DNA from: DASRDZ01 sp035569495
GTDB taxonomy: Bacteria > Chloroflexota > Dormibacteria > Aeolococcales > Aeolococcaceae
DNA: 64,000 bases
Direction: 5' to 3'
Assembly (NCBI GenBank): GCA_035569495.1
Contig: DATMMX010000032.1
Span: 49,574 to 113,573 of the forward strand
Notes under the pieces: model-generated
Seen by the model: only the letters and a program-made list of their open reading frames with translations
The model's database searches: none
Told to the model about the DNA's origin: nothing
In this document: in pieces, positions 1 through 8,468 of the stretch
Numbering within the stretch: the stretch's first letter is position 1
Layout of the letters: each line of letters starts with the position of its first letter
Translations under genes and position numbers: made by a program

Positions 1-243
1 CTGACCTGCGGGCGCGGGCTGGTGGCGGCGCAGGACAGCGCGATGAGCTGCGGCGGTGGCAGCACCGCCGCACCGCAACCGCAACCGGGCGCGTCGCCGC
101 CGGACGGGTCGCCTCCGGTCACCGCGGCGATCGGCATTCCCAACACGGCGGGTCCGGCGCCCGCCGCCGCGCTGCCGTCGCTGGCGGCGCTGGGCATCGC
201 GCTCGGGGCCGGGCCGTGGCGGCGCCGCAGGCGGTCCGGCTAG
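1..243 (+). CDS. C-terminal end of a secreted, wall-anchored protein (partial)
   Basis: The frame is open from base 1 to the stop at 241-243, so the gene starts before the window. The visible 80 residues are a Cys/Gly/Ala/Pro-rich stretch. It is followed by an IPNTAG motif, a hydrophobic segment of about 20 residues (PAAALPSLAALGIALGAG) and a tail of five arginines. That order (pentapeptide, membrane segment, basic tail) is the layout of a sortase sorting signal. The motif is a loose match to LPXTG, and a clean LPMTG version ends the protein at 1805-3559. Function cannot be told from this fragment. Confidence 0.6.
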   Translation: MTCGRGLVAAQDSAMSCGGGSTAAPQPQPGASPPDGSPPVTAAIGIPNTAGPAPAAALPSLAALGIALGAGPWRRRRRSG

Positions 244-249
244 CCTGAC

Positions 250-275
250 GCATCCGACCGCGCCCGCCGCCCGTA
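250..275 (+). promoter_or_regulatory. Putative ECF-sigma promoter upstream of the sigma gene
   Basis: GCATCC at 250-255 and CGTA at 272-275 are separated by exactly 16 bases. The same two boxes with the same spacing occur on the minus strand at 8405-8380, upstream of the DUF4331 operon. Many ECF promoters have a -10 of CGTA or CGTC type and a conserved -35. The position, about 55 bases before the sigma-factor ATG, fits autoregulation. This is inferred from two matching sites only. Confidence 0.55.
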
Positions 276-330
276 TCCATTCTGAAAGGCCGGCGAGGCG
301 GGCTGTCGCTCGCCACCGCGAGGGAGCATC

Positions 331-984
331 ATGCAGGCGTGCCGCGCAGCGCAGGAACCCGCACCGGGCGCTGTCGCCGTGGGTGAGGCGGGCGGCAGTC
401 CGCCGACGCCCGCCGCACTGGGTGCGATGGACGATGACGCCGCGCTGCTCGCCCTGGCCGCCGGCGCCACCGACGCCATGGCCGTCCTCTACGACCGCCA
501 CGGCGCCGCCGCCTACCGCACCGCCATGATCCTGCTCCGCGAGCCCGCCTCCGCCGAGGAGGTGGTCCAGGAGGCCTTTCTTGCGGTGTGGCGCAACCGT
601 GGACGCTTCGATCCGGGCAGGGGCAGCTTTCGCCCCTGGCTGCTGAGCATCGTGCGCAACCGCGCCCGCGACCGCATCCGCGCCCGCCGGGTGCGCCCGG
701 AGAGCGCTGACGACCGCTGGGACACGCCGAGCGACGCCGTCGACGTGTGGGAGGAGGTCAGCGCCGAGGCCGAGCGCCAGCGGGTGCGCCGCGCCCTGTC
801 GTCGCTGCCCGGCGACATGCGCCGCATGTTCGGCCTCGCCTTCTACGAGGGGTTCTCGCAGAGCGAGATCAGTGCCCGGCTGGAGATGCCGCTGGGCACG
901 GTGAAGTCGAAGATGCGGCGCGGGTTGCAGCGGCTGCGCAGCCTGCTGGTCGAGCCCTCCGGCGACGCGGAGGGCTCGCCGTGA
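331..984 (+). CDS. ECF-family RNA polymerase sigma factor
   Basis: The protein is 217 residues. The sigma-70 region 2 core (residues about 45-110) has the acidic patch AEEVVQEAFLAVW and the promoter-melting segment RFDPGRGSFRPWLLSIVRNRARD. Region 4 (about 150-205) has the helix-turn-helix GFSQSEISARLEMPLGTVK. The ATG at 331 is preceded by GAGGGA about 7 bases upstream; a second ATG at 427 would remove a 32-residue Ala/Pro-rich N-terminus that is not conserved in ECFs. The stop overlaps the GTG of the anti-sigma gene (GTGA), so the two are translationally coupled. The partner type suggests the SigK/RskA-like ECF group. A GCATCC-N16-CGTA motif at 250-275 suggests autoregulation. Confidence 0.93.
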   Translation: MQACRAAQEPAPGAVAVGEAGGSPPTPAALGAMDDDAALLALAAGATDAMAVLYDRHGAAAYRTAMILLREPASAEEVVQEAFLAVWRNRGRFDPGRGSFRPWLLSIVRNRARDRIRARRVRPESADDRWDTPSDAVDVWEEVSAEAERQRVRRALSSLPGDMRRMFGLAFYEGFSQSEISARLEMPLGTVKSKMRRGLQRLRSLLVEPSGDAEGSP

Positions 985-1721
985 GCTGCGACGACGCCGA
1001 GCTGACCCTGGCCCTCGCCGGCATGGGCGACGTCGACGCCGCCGAGCTGCGCGAGGCACGGTTGCACGCGCAGACCTGCGCGCGCTGCGTGGCGGCCGAG
1101 CGGGAGTACGCGCTGGCGCTCGACATGATCGCGCGTGCCGCCGTTCCCGACGGGCCGCCGCCGGAGCTGCGCCGGCGCATCCTCGAGTCGATCGCGCCGC
1201 AGCCGGTGCGTCCCGCCGCGCGCGAGGAGCCGCGCGAGACCGCGACCTCTCCCTGGTGGCGCCGCGCCTGGCAGCGCGTGCCCAGCGGTCGCGCCGCCAC
1301 CGCGTTCGGCTTTGCGGGCAGCGTCGCGGCCGTGGCGCTGGCCGCGGTCCTGCTGCTCACGCGCGGCGCGGCGCCGCTGGAGACGCTGCCGCTGCAGGCC
1401 GGCGTGAATCAGCCGGGATTGGCCGGAACTCTGACGTACTACCGCAGCAGCGGCGACGCGGTGGTGTCGCTGCACGGCCTCGCCGCGGGCCCGCGCACCG
1501 CGGGCGGCGCGCCCGGCGTCTACGAGCTGTGGCTGCTGCGCAGTGGTGGCGCGGCGACGGCGGCGGGCGTGCTCTCGCAGCAGCCTGACGGGACGTGGCG
1601 CGCGGTGGTGCACCGCCAGGCGCCCGCCGACGTCACCGTGGCGGCGACGCTGGAGCCGGCGCCGGGCACGGCGTCGCCGACCGGTGCGCAGCTCTTCGAG
1701 GCGAGCCTGCCGCAGACCTAG
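981..1721 (+). CDS. Membrane anti-sigma factor with zinc-finger and RskA-like domain
   Basis: The protein is 246 residues from GTG 981, which overlaps the sigma stop codon. The N-terminal cytoplasmic part carries H-x3-C-x2-C (HAQTCARC, residues about 33-40), the zinc anti-sigma (ZAS) signature. A single transmembrane segment (FGFAGSVAAVALAAVLLLT) lies near residue 110-130. It is followed by an extracytoplasmic domain with the GVYELWLLRSGG-type motif of the anti-sigma-K (RskA) family. It should hold the upstream sigma factor inactive until a signal outside the membrane, probably through regulated proteolysis, releases it. The signal is not evident from the sequence. Confidence 0.88.
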   Translation: MSCDDAELTLALAGMGDVDAAELREARLHAQTCARCVAAEREYALALDMIARAAVPDGPPPELRRRILESIAPQPVRPAAREEPRETATSPWWRRAWQRVPSGRAATAFGFAGSVAAVALAAVLLLTRGAAPLETLPLQAGVNQPGLAGTLTYYRSSGDAVVSLHGLAAGPRTAGGAPGVYELWLLRSGGAATAAGVLSQQPDGTWRAVVHRQAPADVTVAATLEPAPGTASPTGAQLFEASLPQT

Positions 1722-1804
1722 TCGCCGGGTCGACCGCAACGCGGTGGCGGGCGCGGCGGTCATCTCCAACTGAACTGCAGCGGAGTCTCCCGGGAGGCCT
1801 GGCA

Positions 1805-3559
1805 ATGCGCCGTGTGGCATTCGCGCGATTTGGCGCGTCCGTGGTCATCGCGGTGACCGCACTCGCGGTGGCCGGTCCGCGCGCCGGCGCCGGCACCACC
1901 GCGCAGGCGCTCGACCCCGGCGCGGCGGTGGCGGGCACGTCGTCCAACTTCACCCTGGTCGGCCACGAGCCGCTCTACAACCGTGGCGAGAACGCGGCCA
2001 TCACCCTGTACGGCCACTACGTCTACATCGGCAGCCGCACCGACTCCGAGCCGCACCACCTGCATCCGGGCGTGCTCGTCGTCGACGCCGCCGACCCGTC
2101 GCAGCCGAAGGTGGTCAACGAGGTCAGCGTCACCAGCGTCGACCCGCACCTGGTCGACGGCTACACGTCGCGCGAGCTGCGCGTCTGGCCACAGCAGCAG
2201 ATGCTGATGGTCGTCTACATGAGCTGCAGCGACATCCTCCACCAGTGCGCCGGCAACGGCGACGTGGGCGGCCCGCCCAACTTCCAGCAGATCGCCTTCT
2301 TCGACATCAGCACTCCGTCGTCGCCGCGCCTGGTCACCACCTTCGTGCCCAAGGCGATGCCGCACGAATTGTTCCTCTGGGTCGACCCGGCCAACCCGGC
2401 GGGGCGCGCGCTGGTGTACTCGACGTCGCCGAACCAGTCGGGCCGGGGGCTGGCACTGTCGGTGTTCGACATCAGCAAATGGCGCAGCGCGCAGGTCGGC
2501 GAGCTGGCCCACTTCGACGTCGCCTCGCTGTACACCGCCGCGGAGAAGCAGCTCTGCCCGCTGCCCGACGACGGCACCTCGCCGTGCTACGACGTGCGCC
2601 TGCACTCGATCAGCCTCACCCCCGATGGCACCCAGCTCTACATGGCCCATCTCGGTGGCGGCGTGCTGGTCGCGGACACGCACGAGGTCGCGGCGGGGAC
2701 GCCGAACCCGAAGATCACCCTGGTGACGCCGATCGCGCAGCGCGCCTACTGGGACAACCAGGGCGCGCACTCGGCGGTGAAGATCCCCGGACGGCCGTAC
2801 CTGTTCACCACCGAGGAGATCTACGGCAAGCTGGGCTACGTCGGCACCCAGGCATTCGGGCGCGCGTTGAGTGGCTGCCCGTGGGGATGGGCGCGCGTGG
2901 TCGACATCGCCGACGCGGCGCGGCCCACCGTGGTGTCGCAGTACAAGATCGACAAGAACCAGCAGACGTCCTGCACCGCGCCGACCAGCCCGGGCTACGT
3001 CAACGTCCTCGCCGAGGACAACTTCAGCAGCTACGCGTCGCACAACCCGACGGTGCTGCCCGACCTGGCCCTGGTGACGTGGCACTCAGGCGGTCTGCGT
3101 GCCGTGGACCTGCGCGACCCGGCGAATCCGGTTGGCGCGGGCTTCTTCCTGCCCGCTCCGAATGCGTACTCGGTGACGCCCGATCCCGCGCTGGAGCCGG
3201 GCAGCAACGGGGTGATCGCCTGGAGCTACCCGATCATCAGCAACGGGCTCATCTACTTCATCGACATTCGCAACGGGCTCTACATCGTCAAGTACACCGG
3301 CACCCATGCGCAGCAGGTGCAGCACGTCAGGTTCTTGGAAGGCAACTCCAACGTCGGCGACGCGTACCGGCTGGAGTACGGCGACAGTGAGACCGCGCGC
3401 GTGGTGTCGGATTCGGTGGGTGCGGCCTCGCCGGCGGAGGTCGGTCTTCCCATGACCGGTGGTGCGGCCGGCGCCACGGTCCTCGGCGCCGGGGGTGTGA
3501 TTGCCGTCGTGGCGGGGACGGTGCTGGTGCGCAGGCGGCGCAGGCGGGCGACCGGCTAG
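1805..3559 (+). CDS. Secreted LVIVD-repeat beta-propeller protein with LPMTG wall anchor
   Basis: The protein is 584 residues. It has a signal peptide (MRRVAFARFGASVVIAVTALA) and a long body with repeated LVIVD/VVDAADPSQP-type blades, as in YncE/selenium-binding-like seven-bladed propellers (VLVVDAADPSQPKVV, AFFDISTPSSPRLV, RVVDIADAARPTVV, AVDLRDPANPVG). At the C-terminus is a clean sorting signal: LPMTG, a hydrophobic helix, then RRRRRR. A sortase should therefore link it to the cell wall. Several Cys pairs may form disulfides. The ATG at 1805 has GGGAGG about 9 bases upstream. It follows the sigma/anti-sigma pair by 83 bp and may be part of its regulon. Its stop shares CTAG with the convergent gene at 3556. 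Ligand unknown. Confidence 0.8.
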   Translation: MRRVAFARFGASVVIAVTALAVAGPRAGAGTTAQALDPGAAVAGTSSNFTLVGHEPLYNRGENAAITLYGHYVYIGSRTDSEPHHLHPGVLVVDAADPSQPKVVNEVSVTSVDPHLVDGYTSRELRVWPQQQMLMVVYMSCSDILHQCAGNGDVGGPPNFQQIAFFDISTPSSPRLVTTFVPKAMPHELFLWVDPANPAGRALVYSTSPNQSGRGLALSVFDISKWRSAQVGELAHFDVASLYTAAEKQLCPLPDDGTSPCYDVRLHSISLTPDGTQLYMAHLGGGVLVADTHEVAAGTPNPKITLVTPIAQRAYWDNQGAHSAVKIPGRPYLFTTEEIYGKLGYVGTQAFGRALSGCPWGWARVVDIADAARPTVVSQYKIDKNQQTSCTAPTSPGYVNVLAEDNFSSYASHNPTVLPDLALVTWHSGGLRAVDLRDPANPVGAGFFLPAPNAYSVTPDPALEPGSNGVIAWSYPIISNGLIYFIDIRNGLYIVKYTGTHAQQVQHVRFLEGNSNVGDAYRLEYGDSETARVVSDSVGAASPAEVGLPMTGGAAGATVLGAGGVIAVVAGTVLVRRRRRRATG

Positions 3560-4131
3560 AGACCCTGCAGGCAGGCGGGATAGGCGTGCTGCGTCGTGCA
3601 CGGCGGTGCGTAGACGGTGACCTTGGCGTCGCGCAGCGCGCTGGCGAAGGCCGTGTCGTAGCCGGTCGGGTCGGCGGCGCGCAGGCGTTGCTGGACCAGC
3701 AGCTCACGCACCGCGGCGCGCGTGCCCGCGTCGCTGAGCCCGCTGGCGCCCAGGTCTGCGACCAGCGCGTCGGCGTTGCCCGCGGTGCTCTGCAGCCGCT
3801 GCAGCGTGGCGCTGACGTCGGCGTCGCTGACGGTGACGTGATGCGCGGTGGCGATCTGCTCGATGACTGCGGTGGCGACCACGGCGCGAACTCCCGCCGC
3901 CTCGATGCCCTGCAGGCGCTGCGCGTCGGCGGGCACCGCGGCGTTGAGGGCGTGGCCGGTGCGCTGCTCCAGGCGTTCGCGCAGTGACTGCACGGCGGCG
4001 TTGTAGGCCTGGATGCTCACGGAGGCGCCGTTGACGGTGGCGGCGACGCCGGTTGTCGACGGCGTGGCGTCGCCGCACGCGGCGAGGACGACGGCGGCCA
4101 GCGATATGGCGACGAGGGCGAGTCTGCGCAT
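3556..4131 (-). CDS. SurA-N/PpiC-like lipoprotein
   Basis: The protein is 191 residues with a lipoprotein signal (AAVVLAACG, lipobox Cys near residue 18). The rest resembles the SurA N-terminal helical domain: VAATVNGASVSIQAYNAAV, which is the usual entry strand of SurA/PrsA foldases, followed by long helices. There is no parvulin catalytic domain, so it looks like a chaperone fragment of the family rather than an isomerase. ATG 4131 has CAGGAG 9 bases upstream; a TTG at 4140 is in frame but has no better ribosome site. It is the last gene of the overlapping DUF4331-TPR-NicO operon, suggesting a role in folding or anchoring one of those exported products. Its stop shares CTAG with the gene ending at 3559. 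Confidence 0.75.
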   Translation of the reverse strand: MRRLALVAISLAAVVLAACGDATPSTTGVAATVNGASVSIQAYNAAVQSLRERLEQRTGHALNAAVPADAQRLQGIEAAGVRAVVATAVIEQIATAHHVTVSDADVSATLQRLQSTAGNADALVADLGASGLSDAGTRAAVRELLVQQRLRAADPTGYDTAFASALRDAKVTVYAPPCTTQHAYPACLQGL

Positions 4132-4132
4132 G

Positions 4133-5605
4133 TCAGGCAACTCCTGAAAGGGCCTGCACGGTCAGTCCCAGACCGGCGGCGGAGATGAGCAGGGCACTGG
4201 CCACGGGCAGCACGGCGGCCGCGCGCTGCAGGGCGCGGACGCGGGCGAGGTTGGGCACGCGGCGGACGGCGCGCGCCCCGGAGGCGATGGCGGTGCCGAT
4301 GCCGACCAGCACCGCGGCCAGCCCGGCGCTGAAGGCGACGATGAGCAGGATGCCGCCGGCGATGCGGTGCAGCGACACGGCGGCGAGCAGCACCAGCAAT
4401 GCGGACGGGCAGGGGACGAGGCCACCGGCGACGCCGAGGGCGAGCAGGCCGCGGCGCGAGGTCCGTTGCGCAGCGTTGTGGTCATGCGCGTGCGCGTGGT
4501 CGTGCGCGTTCTCATGGTGGTGGGTGTGCCCGTGATCGCCGTGCGCGTGCGCGTGTTCCGCCAGCGCCGCGAGCGGCCCACCGCGCCGCGCCGAGCGCAC
4601 CCGCACCGCCACCATGGCCACGCCGACAACCAGGATCAGCGCCCCCGAACCGAGCGTCAGGATGGGATACAGCCGCTCCGGTGCCACCACGGTCGCCGCG
4701 AACAGCGTCAGCAACCCCAGCGCGAACACGCCCGCGGTGTGCGTCACCGTGATCGTCGCCCCCAGCATCACCGCGTCGCGCCAGGAGCGGCGCGTCCCCA
4801 CCAGGTACCCGGCCATCACCGTCTTGCCGTGCCCCGGAGAGAGCGCGTGCGCCGCGCCGAGCGCCATCGCAGCGAAGACCGCGAGCAGCACCAGTGCTCC
4901 GTCGCCGTGCGAGTCGAGCAGGCCGACCAGCCCGTCGCGCGCCGCGGTGGCCGCACCGCCGACCGGCCCGAGCAGTGTCGTGTCGCTGCTCACCAATCCC
5001 GCTCGCAGCTGCAGGCGCGCGTCGGCGACGTCGAGCGGCGAGGTGAGCCGGTCCTGCGGATATGAGCGCAGCATGTCGCTCGGCGACGTCGACGGCACGT
5101 CCGCCGCCTCCACCGCTGCGCCGCCCGCCACCTGCACGGTGATCTCCCGCCAGCCGATGCGCCCCGCGTCGTCGCCGTCGTGCACGGTGACGGTGTGCGT
5201 CGCACCCGGCGAGACGCGCGCGGTGAGCAGCACCTCGACGCGCAGCGTCTGCAGCCCCGCCTGCCCGGGTCGGAACGCCATGCTGCGATCGGCGACGCCG
5301 AGTGAGACGGCGGCGCCGTCCACGGCGACGTGCACCGCGTCGCGCACGGTCGCGGCCCGGCGCGACAGCCACCCCGGGCTGTCAGCGCCCATCGCCTGCT
5401 GCTCCTGGAACGCCGGGATCTCCGCGTAGTCGATGACGTGGCGCACCCGTAGCACGTCGCCGTCGAGCAGCACCGCCGTGGCGTGGTTGACGGTGAAGTT
5501 GCCGAGCGGATGCGCCAGCGCGGTCAGCGGCAGCAGCACCGCCGCGGCCGCGCCGAGCATCGCGGCGAGAACCACACGGCGTGCGCGCAGGTGGCGGCCG
5601 ATCAT
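4133..5605 (-). CDS. NicO-family (HoxN/RcnA-like) metal transporter with large exported domain
   Basis: The protein is 490 residues. A signal peptide ends at ALAHPLGNFTVN; this HPLGNFT start is characteristic of a NicO-related group with an N-terminal extracellular domain. The exported domain spans about residues 35-230. Then come six or so membrane helices with the family motifs HALSPGHGKTVMAGYLVG and LVPCPSALLVLLAAVS. A cytosolic loop is extremely His-rich (HAHAHGDHGHTHHH and further HD repeats), typical of nickel/cobalt handling. It could export or import Ni/Co or another divalent metal; direction cannot be read from sequence. The start overlaps the TPR gene stop (ATGA), so the operon is translationally coupled. 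Confidence 0.82.
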   Translation of the reverse strand: MIGRHLRARRVVLAAMLGAAAAVLLPLTALAHPLGNFTVNHATAVLLDGDVLRVRHVIDYAEIPAFQEQQAMGADSPGWLSRRAATVRDAVHVAVDGAAVSLGVADRSMAFRPGQAGLQTLRVEVLLTARVSPGATHTVTVHDGDDAGRIGWREITVQVAGGAAVEAADVPSTSPSDMLRSYPQDRLTSPLDVADARLQLRAGLVSSDTTLLGPVGGAATAARDGLVGLLDSHGDGALVLLAVFAAMALGAAHALSPGHGKTVMAGYLVGTRRSWRDAVMLGATITVTHTAGVFALGLLTLFAATVVAPERLYPILTLGSGALILVVGVAMVAVRVRSARRGGPLAALAEHAHAHGDHGHTHHHENAHDHAHAHDHNAAQRTSRRGLLALGVAGGLVPCPSALLVLLAAVSLHRIAGGILLIVAFSAGLAAVLVGIGTAIASGARAVRRVPNLARVRALQRAAAVLPVASALLISAAGLGLTVQALSGVA

Positions 5606-6957
5606 CGTGACAGTCCCTCCAGCGTGGAGCGCGCCATCCCGCTCTGCAGCACCGAGAACGACGGGTTGATCGACAGCGCGGTCGACAGGTCGTCGCGCGC
5701 CTGCGCAGCCATGCCCAAAGCGGCTTCGATCATGCCGCTGTGGAAGAACATCAGCGCGTCGCGCGTGCCCAACCGATGCGCCAGGTGCATGGCATCCAGC
5801 GCGCCGTGCAGGTCGCCGCTCTGGAACAGCGTCCAGGCGAGCACGTCGGCCGACTGCACGCTGGGACGGTCGCGCATCGCCCGCTGCGCGGCGGCGAGCG
5901 CGCCGGGCAGGTCGCGGTGGTGGTCGGCGTCGAAGAGGGCCAGCTCCTGGTCGACGTCGACGCCACCCGTCGCCGAGAGCAGCGTGTCCTCCGCGGCGGC
6001 GAGGTCGTACTGCTGCGCGGCCCCGGCGCTGTCGCCACTCGCGGTGAGCACGTCGCCGAGCGCGATCACGTACTGCGGCAGCGGATACGTCGCCACCGCG
6101 GTGCGGTACAGCGCCGCCGCCTCGCCGACGCGCCCCTGTGCCGCGCGGACCTTCGCCAGCGCCGCCTCGGCGTGCACGTAGCCCGGGTCCTGCTGCAGCG
6201 CCGCCTGGTACTGCGTCTCCGCCGAGGCGAGGTCGCCGCTGTTGAAGGACAGGTTGCCGAGCAGCACCTGCACGTAGGCGACGTTCTCCGCAACCGGCCC
6301 ACCCGCGGTCACCGCCATGCCCATCGCGGTGATCGCGCCCGCGACGTCGCCGTGCAGCTCGCGCAGGTACGACACCCGGCTGTACGAGGCGAGGTCGGGA
6401 CGGACGTCGACCATCTGCTGCACGGTGGCCACCGCGTCGCCGTAGCGGCCCAGCTCGACCTGCGCGTCGGTGATCACGCCGAGCGGCCCCGCGCCATGCG
6501 GGTCGAGCAGCGCGGCGCGCTGTCCCCAGGCGAGCGCGTCGGTGAAGCGGTGCCGGGCCAGGGCCAGGGTGCCGCTGAGCAGCGTCGCCTCACCGTCGTG
6601 CGGCGAGAGGCCCAGCGCCGAGCCGAGCAGGTCGTCCGCCTTGGCGTAGTAGGAGGGGTCGCCGACCTCGCGCACCCGCTGCAGGTACGCGGCGGCGAGC
6701 GTGTCGAGCGCCTGCACGTCGTCGGGCGCGCTGCGCAGGTGCGCCTGGGTCGCGGCGATGAGCTGCTCGGTGCCATCGGCCACCGCGACGGCGGCAACAC
6801 CGGCGCCGGGCGACGCATGCGTCACCGGCGCGGCAGCACCACCACCGCACGCCACCAGGGCCATCCCCAAAGCCGACGCCGCCCCGAGGACGAAGGGGCT
6901 CCGTGTGGAGCCCCTCCTTCCCGAGGTGGGCGCAGGCGGAACCTGCGTCGTGCTCAC
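5602..6957 (-). CDS. TPR-repeat lipoprotein
   Basis: The protein is 451 residues from a GTG start that overlaps the DUF4331 stop (GTGA). The signal sequence ends in a lipobox-like LVACG near residue 37, so the mature protein is probably lipid-anchored outside the membrane. The remainder is about ten tetratricopeptide-like helix pairs, with repeated A..Y...G....A...Y..A....P spacing (for example LASAETQYQAALQQDPGYVHAEAALAKV). TPR arrays are protein-docking scaffolds. Position between DUF4331 and the NicO transporter suggests it assembles these exported partners. A strong hairpin (6894-6915) lies in codons 14-21. Confidence 0.82.
   Translation of the reverse strand: MSTTQVPPAPTSGRRGSTRSPFVLGAASALGMALVACGGGAAAPVTHASPGAGVAAVAVADGTEQLIAATQAHLRSAPDDVQALDTLAAAYLQRVREVGDPSYYAKADDLLGSALGLSPHDGEATLLSGTLALARHRFTDALAWGQRAALLDPHGAGPLGVITDAQVELGRYGDAVATVQQMVDVRPDLASYSRVSYLRELHGDVAGAITAMGMAVTAGGPVAENVAYVQVLLGNLSFNSGDLASAETQYQAALQQDPGYVHAEAALAKVRAAQGRVGEAAALYRTAVATYPLPQYVIALGDVLTASGDSAGAAQQYDLAAAEDTLLSATGGVDVDQELALFDADHHRDLPGALAAAQRAMRDRPSVQSADVLAWTLFQSGDLHGALDAMHLAHRLGTRDALMFFHSGMIEAALGMAAQARDDLSTALSINPSFSVLQSGMARSTLEGLSR
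6894..6915 (-). other. GC-rich hairpin in the first codons of the TPR gene
   Basis: AGGGGCTCC and GGAGCCCCT form a perfect 9-bp stem around a 4-base loop. It sits about 42 bases inside the TPR reading frame, right after a translationally coupled start. It could tune translation between the DUF4331 and TPR cistrons or slow ribosomes during export. It may also be chance in GC-rich coding DNA. Confidence 0.35.
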
Positions 6958-8327
6958 GGCATGTGGGGGTCGGCGAGGTAGGGGAAGTGCGCCTGGAAGG
7001 GCACGTCGTTGGCGTTGACACCGTCGCCCACCACGGACGGGATGCTCACGCCGTCGGTCGCCCCGGCCACCGCCTGGACCGCGATGTCGACCACGTCGTC
7101 AGCAAGCCGGCGCCCGTTGGGCCAGCCGTCGAGCTGTCCACCGAGGACGCCGAGGCGGTTGACCGCGTTGGGATCCGCGCTGCTGGGCGCGATCGACATG
7201 TTGAGTCGCAACTCGTCGGCCAGTGTCGGGTTGGCCAGCGCCGACTTGTTGAGCCCCGGCAGACCGGTGAGCAGCACCGCGACCAGGTCCTGACGGTTGG
7301 TCGTCGGCGTCTGCGGATCGATCAGCGCGTGGATCAGCGCCGCCAATTCCGGTGTGGTGAAGCGGTCGAGGAACTGCTTGTCGTCCTGCGGCTTGCTGCC
7401 GTTGAACAGGTCCTTGGTGGCGAAGTCGGTGATCACCTCGTTGACCAGCGGGTTGCCCAGGCGCGAGACCTGGACCCAGGGGCCGGACTCGTCCTTGCTG
7501 CCCTTCTCGAGCACGGTCACCTTGTGCCGCGAGGCGCTGGCCCAGACGCCGACCACGTTGTCATTGGCGTTCTCGCTGTGCAGCATGGCCTTGGGCACGC
7601 GCAGCACGATGCTCTGCGTGTTGAGGCCGGCCAGGTAGTCGTGGCCCGCGGTGCCGAAGGGCGGCAGGTTGAGCAGGTCGAAGATGCCGCCGAGGTCGGC
7701 GAAGAACGGGTCGTCGCGCTGCCCGGCCCAGACGGTGACGTCGCCCTGCGGCGTGTTCAGCGTGTGCACCGCCGCCTGTGCCAGCGCGTGGTAGTGCGCC
7801 GCGTTGCCGGTCGACGCCGAGCCGACCACGTCCGGCGGGGTGAGCAGGCCGCTGCCCAGGACGGTGCCTCCGTCACCCTCGTCCGTATGCATGGTCAGGG
7901 TGTACGTCTGCGGCCGGTTCCAGTTGAGGTAGCGGTTGTGCACGGCGTCGTAGCTGATCGGGCCGGTGTTGTAAAGGAATGTCTGGCTGTTGACGGTCGT
8001 GGTGGTGAACCGCAGATCGAAGGTGACGTGGCTGCGGCCGTCGCCCACGTTGTCGACGTGGAACTGGTAGAGCACGTCGTCGCCGAACCGGTAGAAGTTG
8101 GGGCCCCCCGCGGGCTGCTCGAAGGGCACGTAGTCGGCCACGAGAGTCACCGTGCCGGTGGCGTCGGGGCTGACGAAGGCGTAGAGGTCGGTGTTGTCAG
8201 CCACCGGGTCCTCACTGATCAGCGGTGCCTCGCGGTGGCTCGATGCCGACACCGCCCAGGGCGTGATGGTCAACCCCGCGGTGGCCGCGAGGATCACGCC
8301 GACGATGAAAGGTCGTCGTTTGCGCAT
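6954..8327 (-). CDS. DUF4331 exported protein
   Basis: The protein is 457 residues. A signal peptide ends near SASSHREAPLIS; the segment SSHREAPLISEDP..DNTDLYAFVSPD is the hallmark start of the DUF4331 family. The body contains further family blocks (YVPFEQPAGGPNFYRF, LRVPKAMLHSEN, VWASASRHKVTVLEKG, NPLVNEVI). The family has no established biochemical function; members are secreted or periplasmic. The ATG has AGGAGG about 7 bases upstream. It is the first gene of a four-gene operon whose leader carries a GCATCC-N16-CGTA promoter motif, so it is probably the main product of the ECF response at 331. Confidence 0.88.
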   Translation of the reverse strand: MRKRRPFIVGVILAATAGLTITPWAVSASSHREAPLISEDPVADNTDLYAFVSPDATGTVTLVADYVPFEQPAGGPNFYRFGDDVLYQFHVDNVGDGRSHVTFDLRFTTTTVNSQTFLYNTGPISYDAVHNRYLNWNRPQTYTLTMHTDEGDGGTVLGSGLLTPPDVVGSASTGNAAHYHALAQAAVHTLNTPQGDVTVWAGQRDDPFFADLGGIFDLLNLPPFGTAGHDYLAGLNTQSIVLRVPKAMLHSENANDNVVGVWASASRHKVTVLEKGSKDESGPWVQVSRLGNPLVNEVITDFATKDLFNGSKPQDDKQFLDRFTTPELAALIHALIDPQTPTTNRQDLVAVLLTGLPGLNKSALANPTLADELRLNMSIAPSSADPNAVNRLGVLGGQLDGWPNGRRLADDVVDIAVQAVAGATDGVSIPSVVGDGVNANDVPFQAHFPYLADPHMP

Positions 8328-8379
8328 GGGCTGCCTCCTGAGTCGCTGCGACAGGCGCGGTGGCGCCCTCTTCTCGCTG

Positions 8380-8405
8380 TACGCAGCGCTGCGCGGAGCG
8401 GATGC
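8380..8405 (-). promoter_or_regulatory. Putative ECF-sigma promoter of the DUF4331 operon
   Basis: Read on the minus strand, GCATCC (8405-8400), 16 bases, then CGTA (8383-8380). It is identical in both boxes and spacing to the site before the sigma gene at 250-275. Transcription would begin near 8373, giving a leader of about 45 bases with AGGAGG before the DUF4331 ATG. It is the only other correctly placed intergenic copy I found by eye. Confidence 0.55.
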
Positions 8406-8468
8406 AGCGATGAGTCCCGGCGCGACGCGGCGTCTCCAGAGGCGATGAACGCCAGAACCGCGGTCCGC

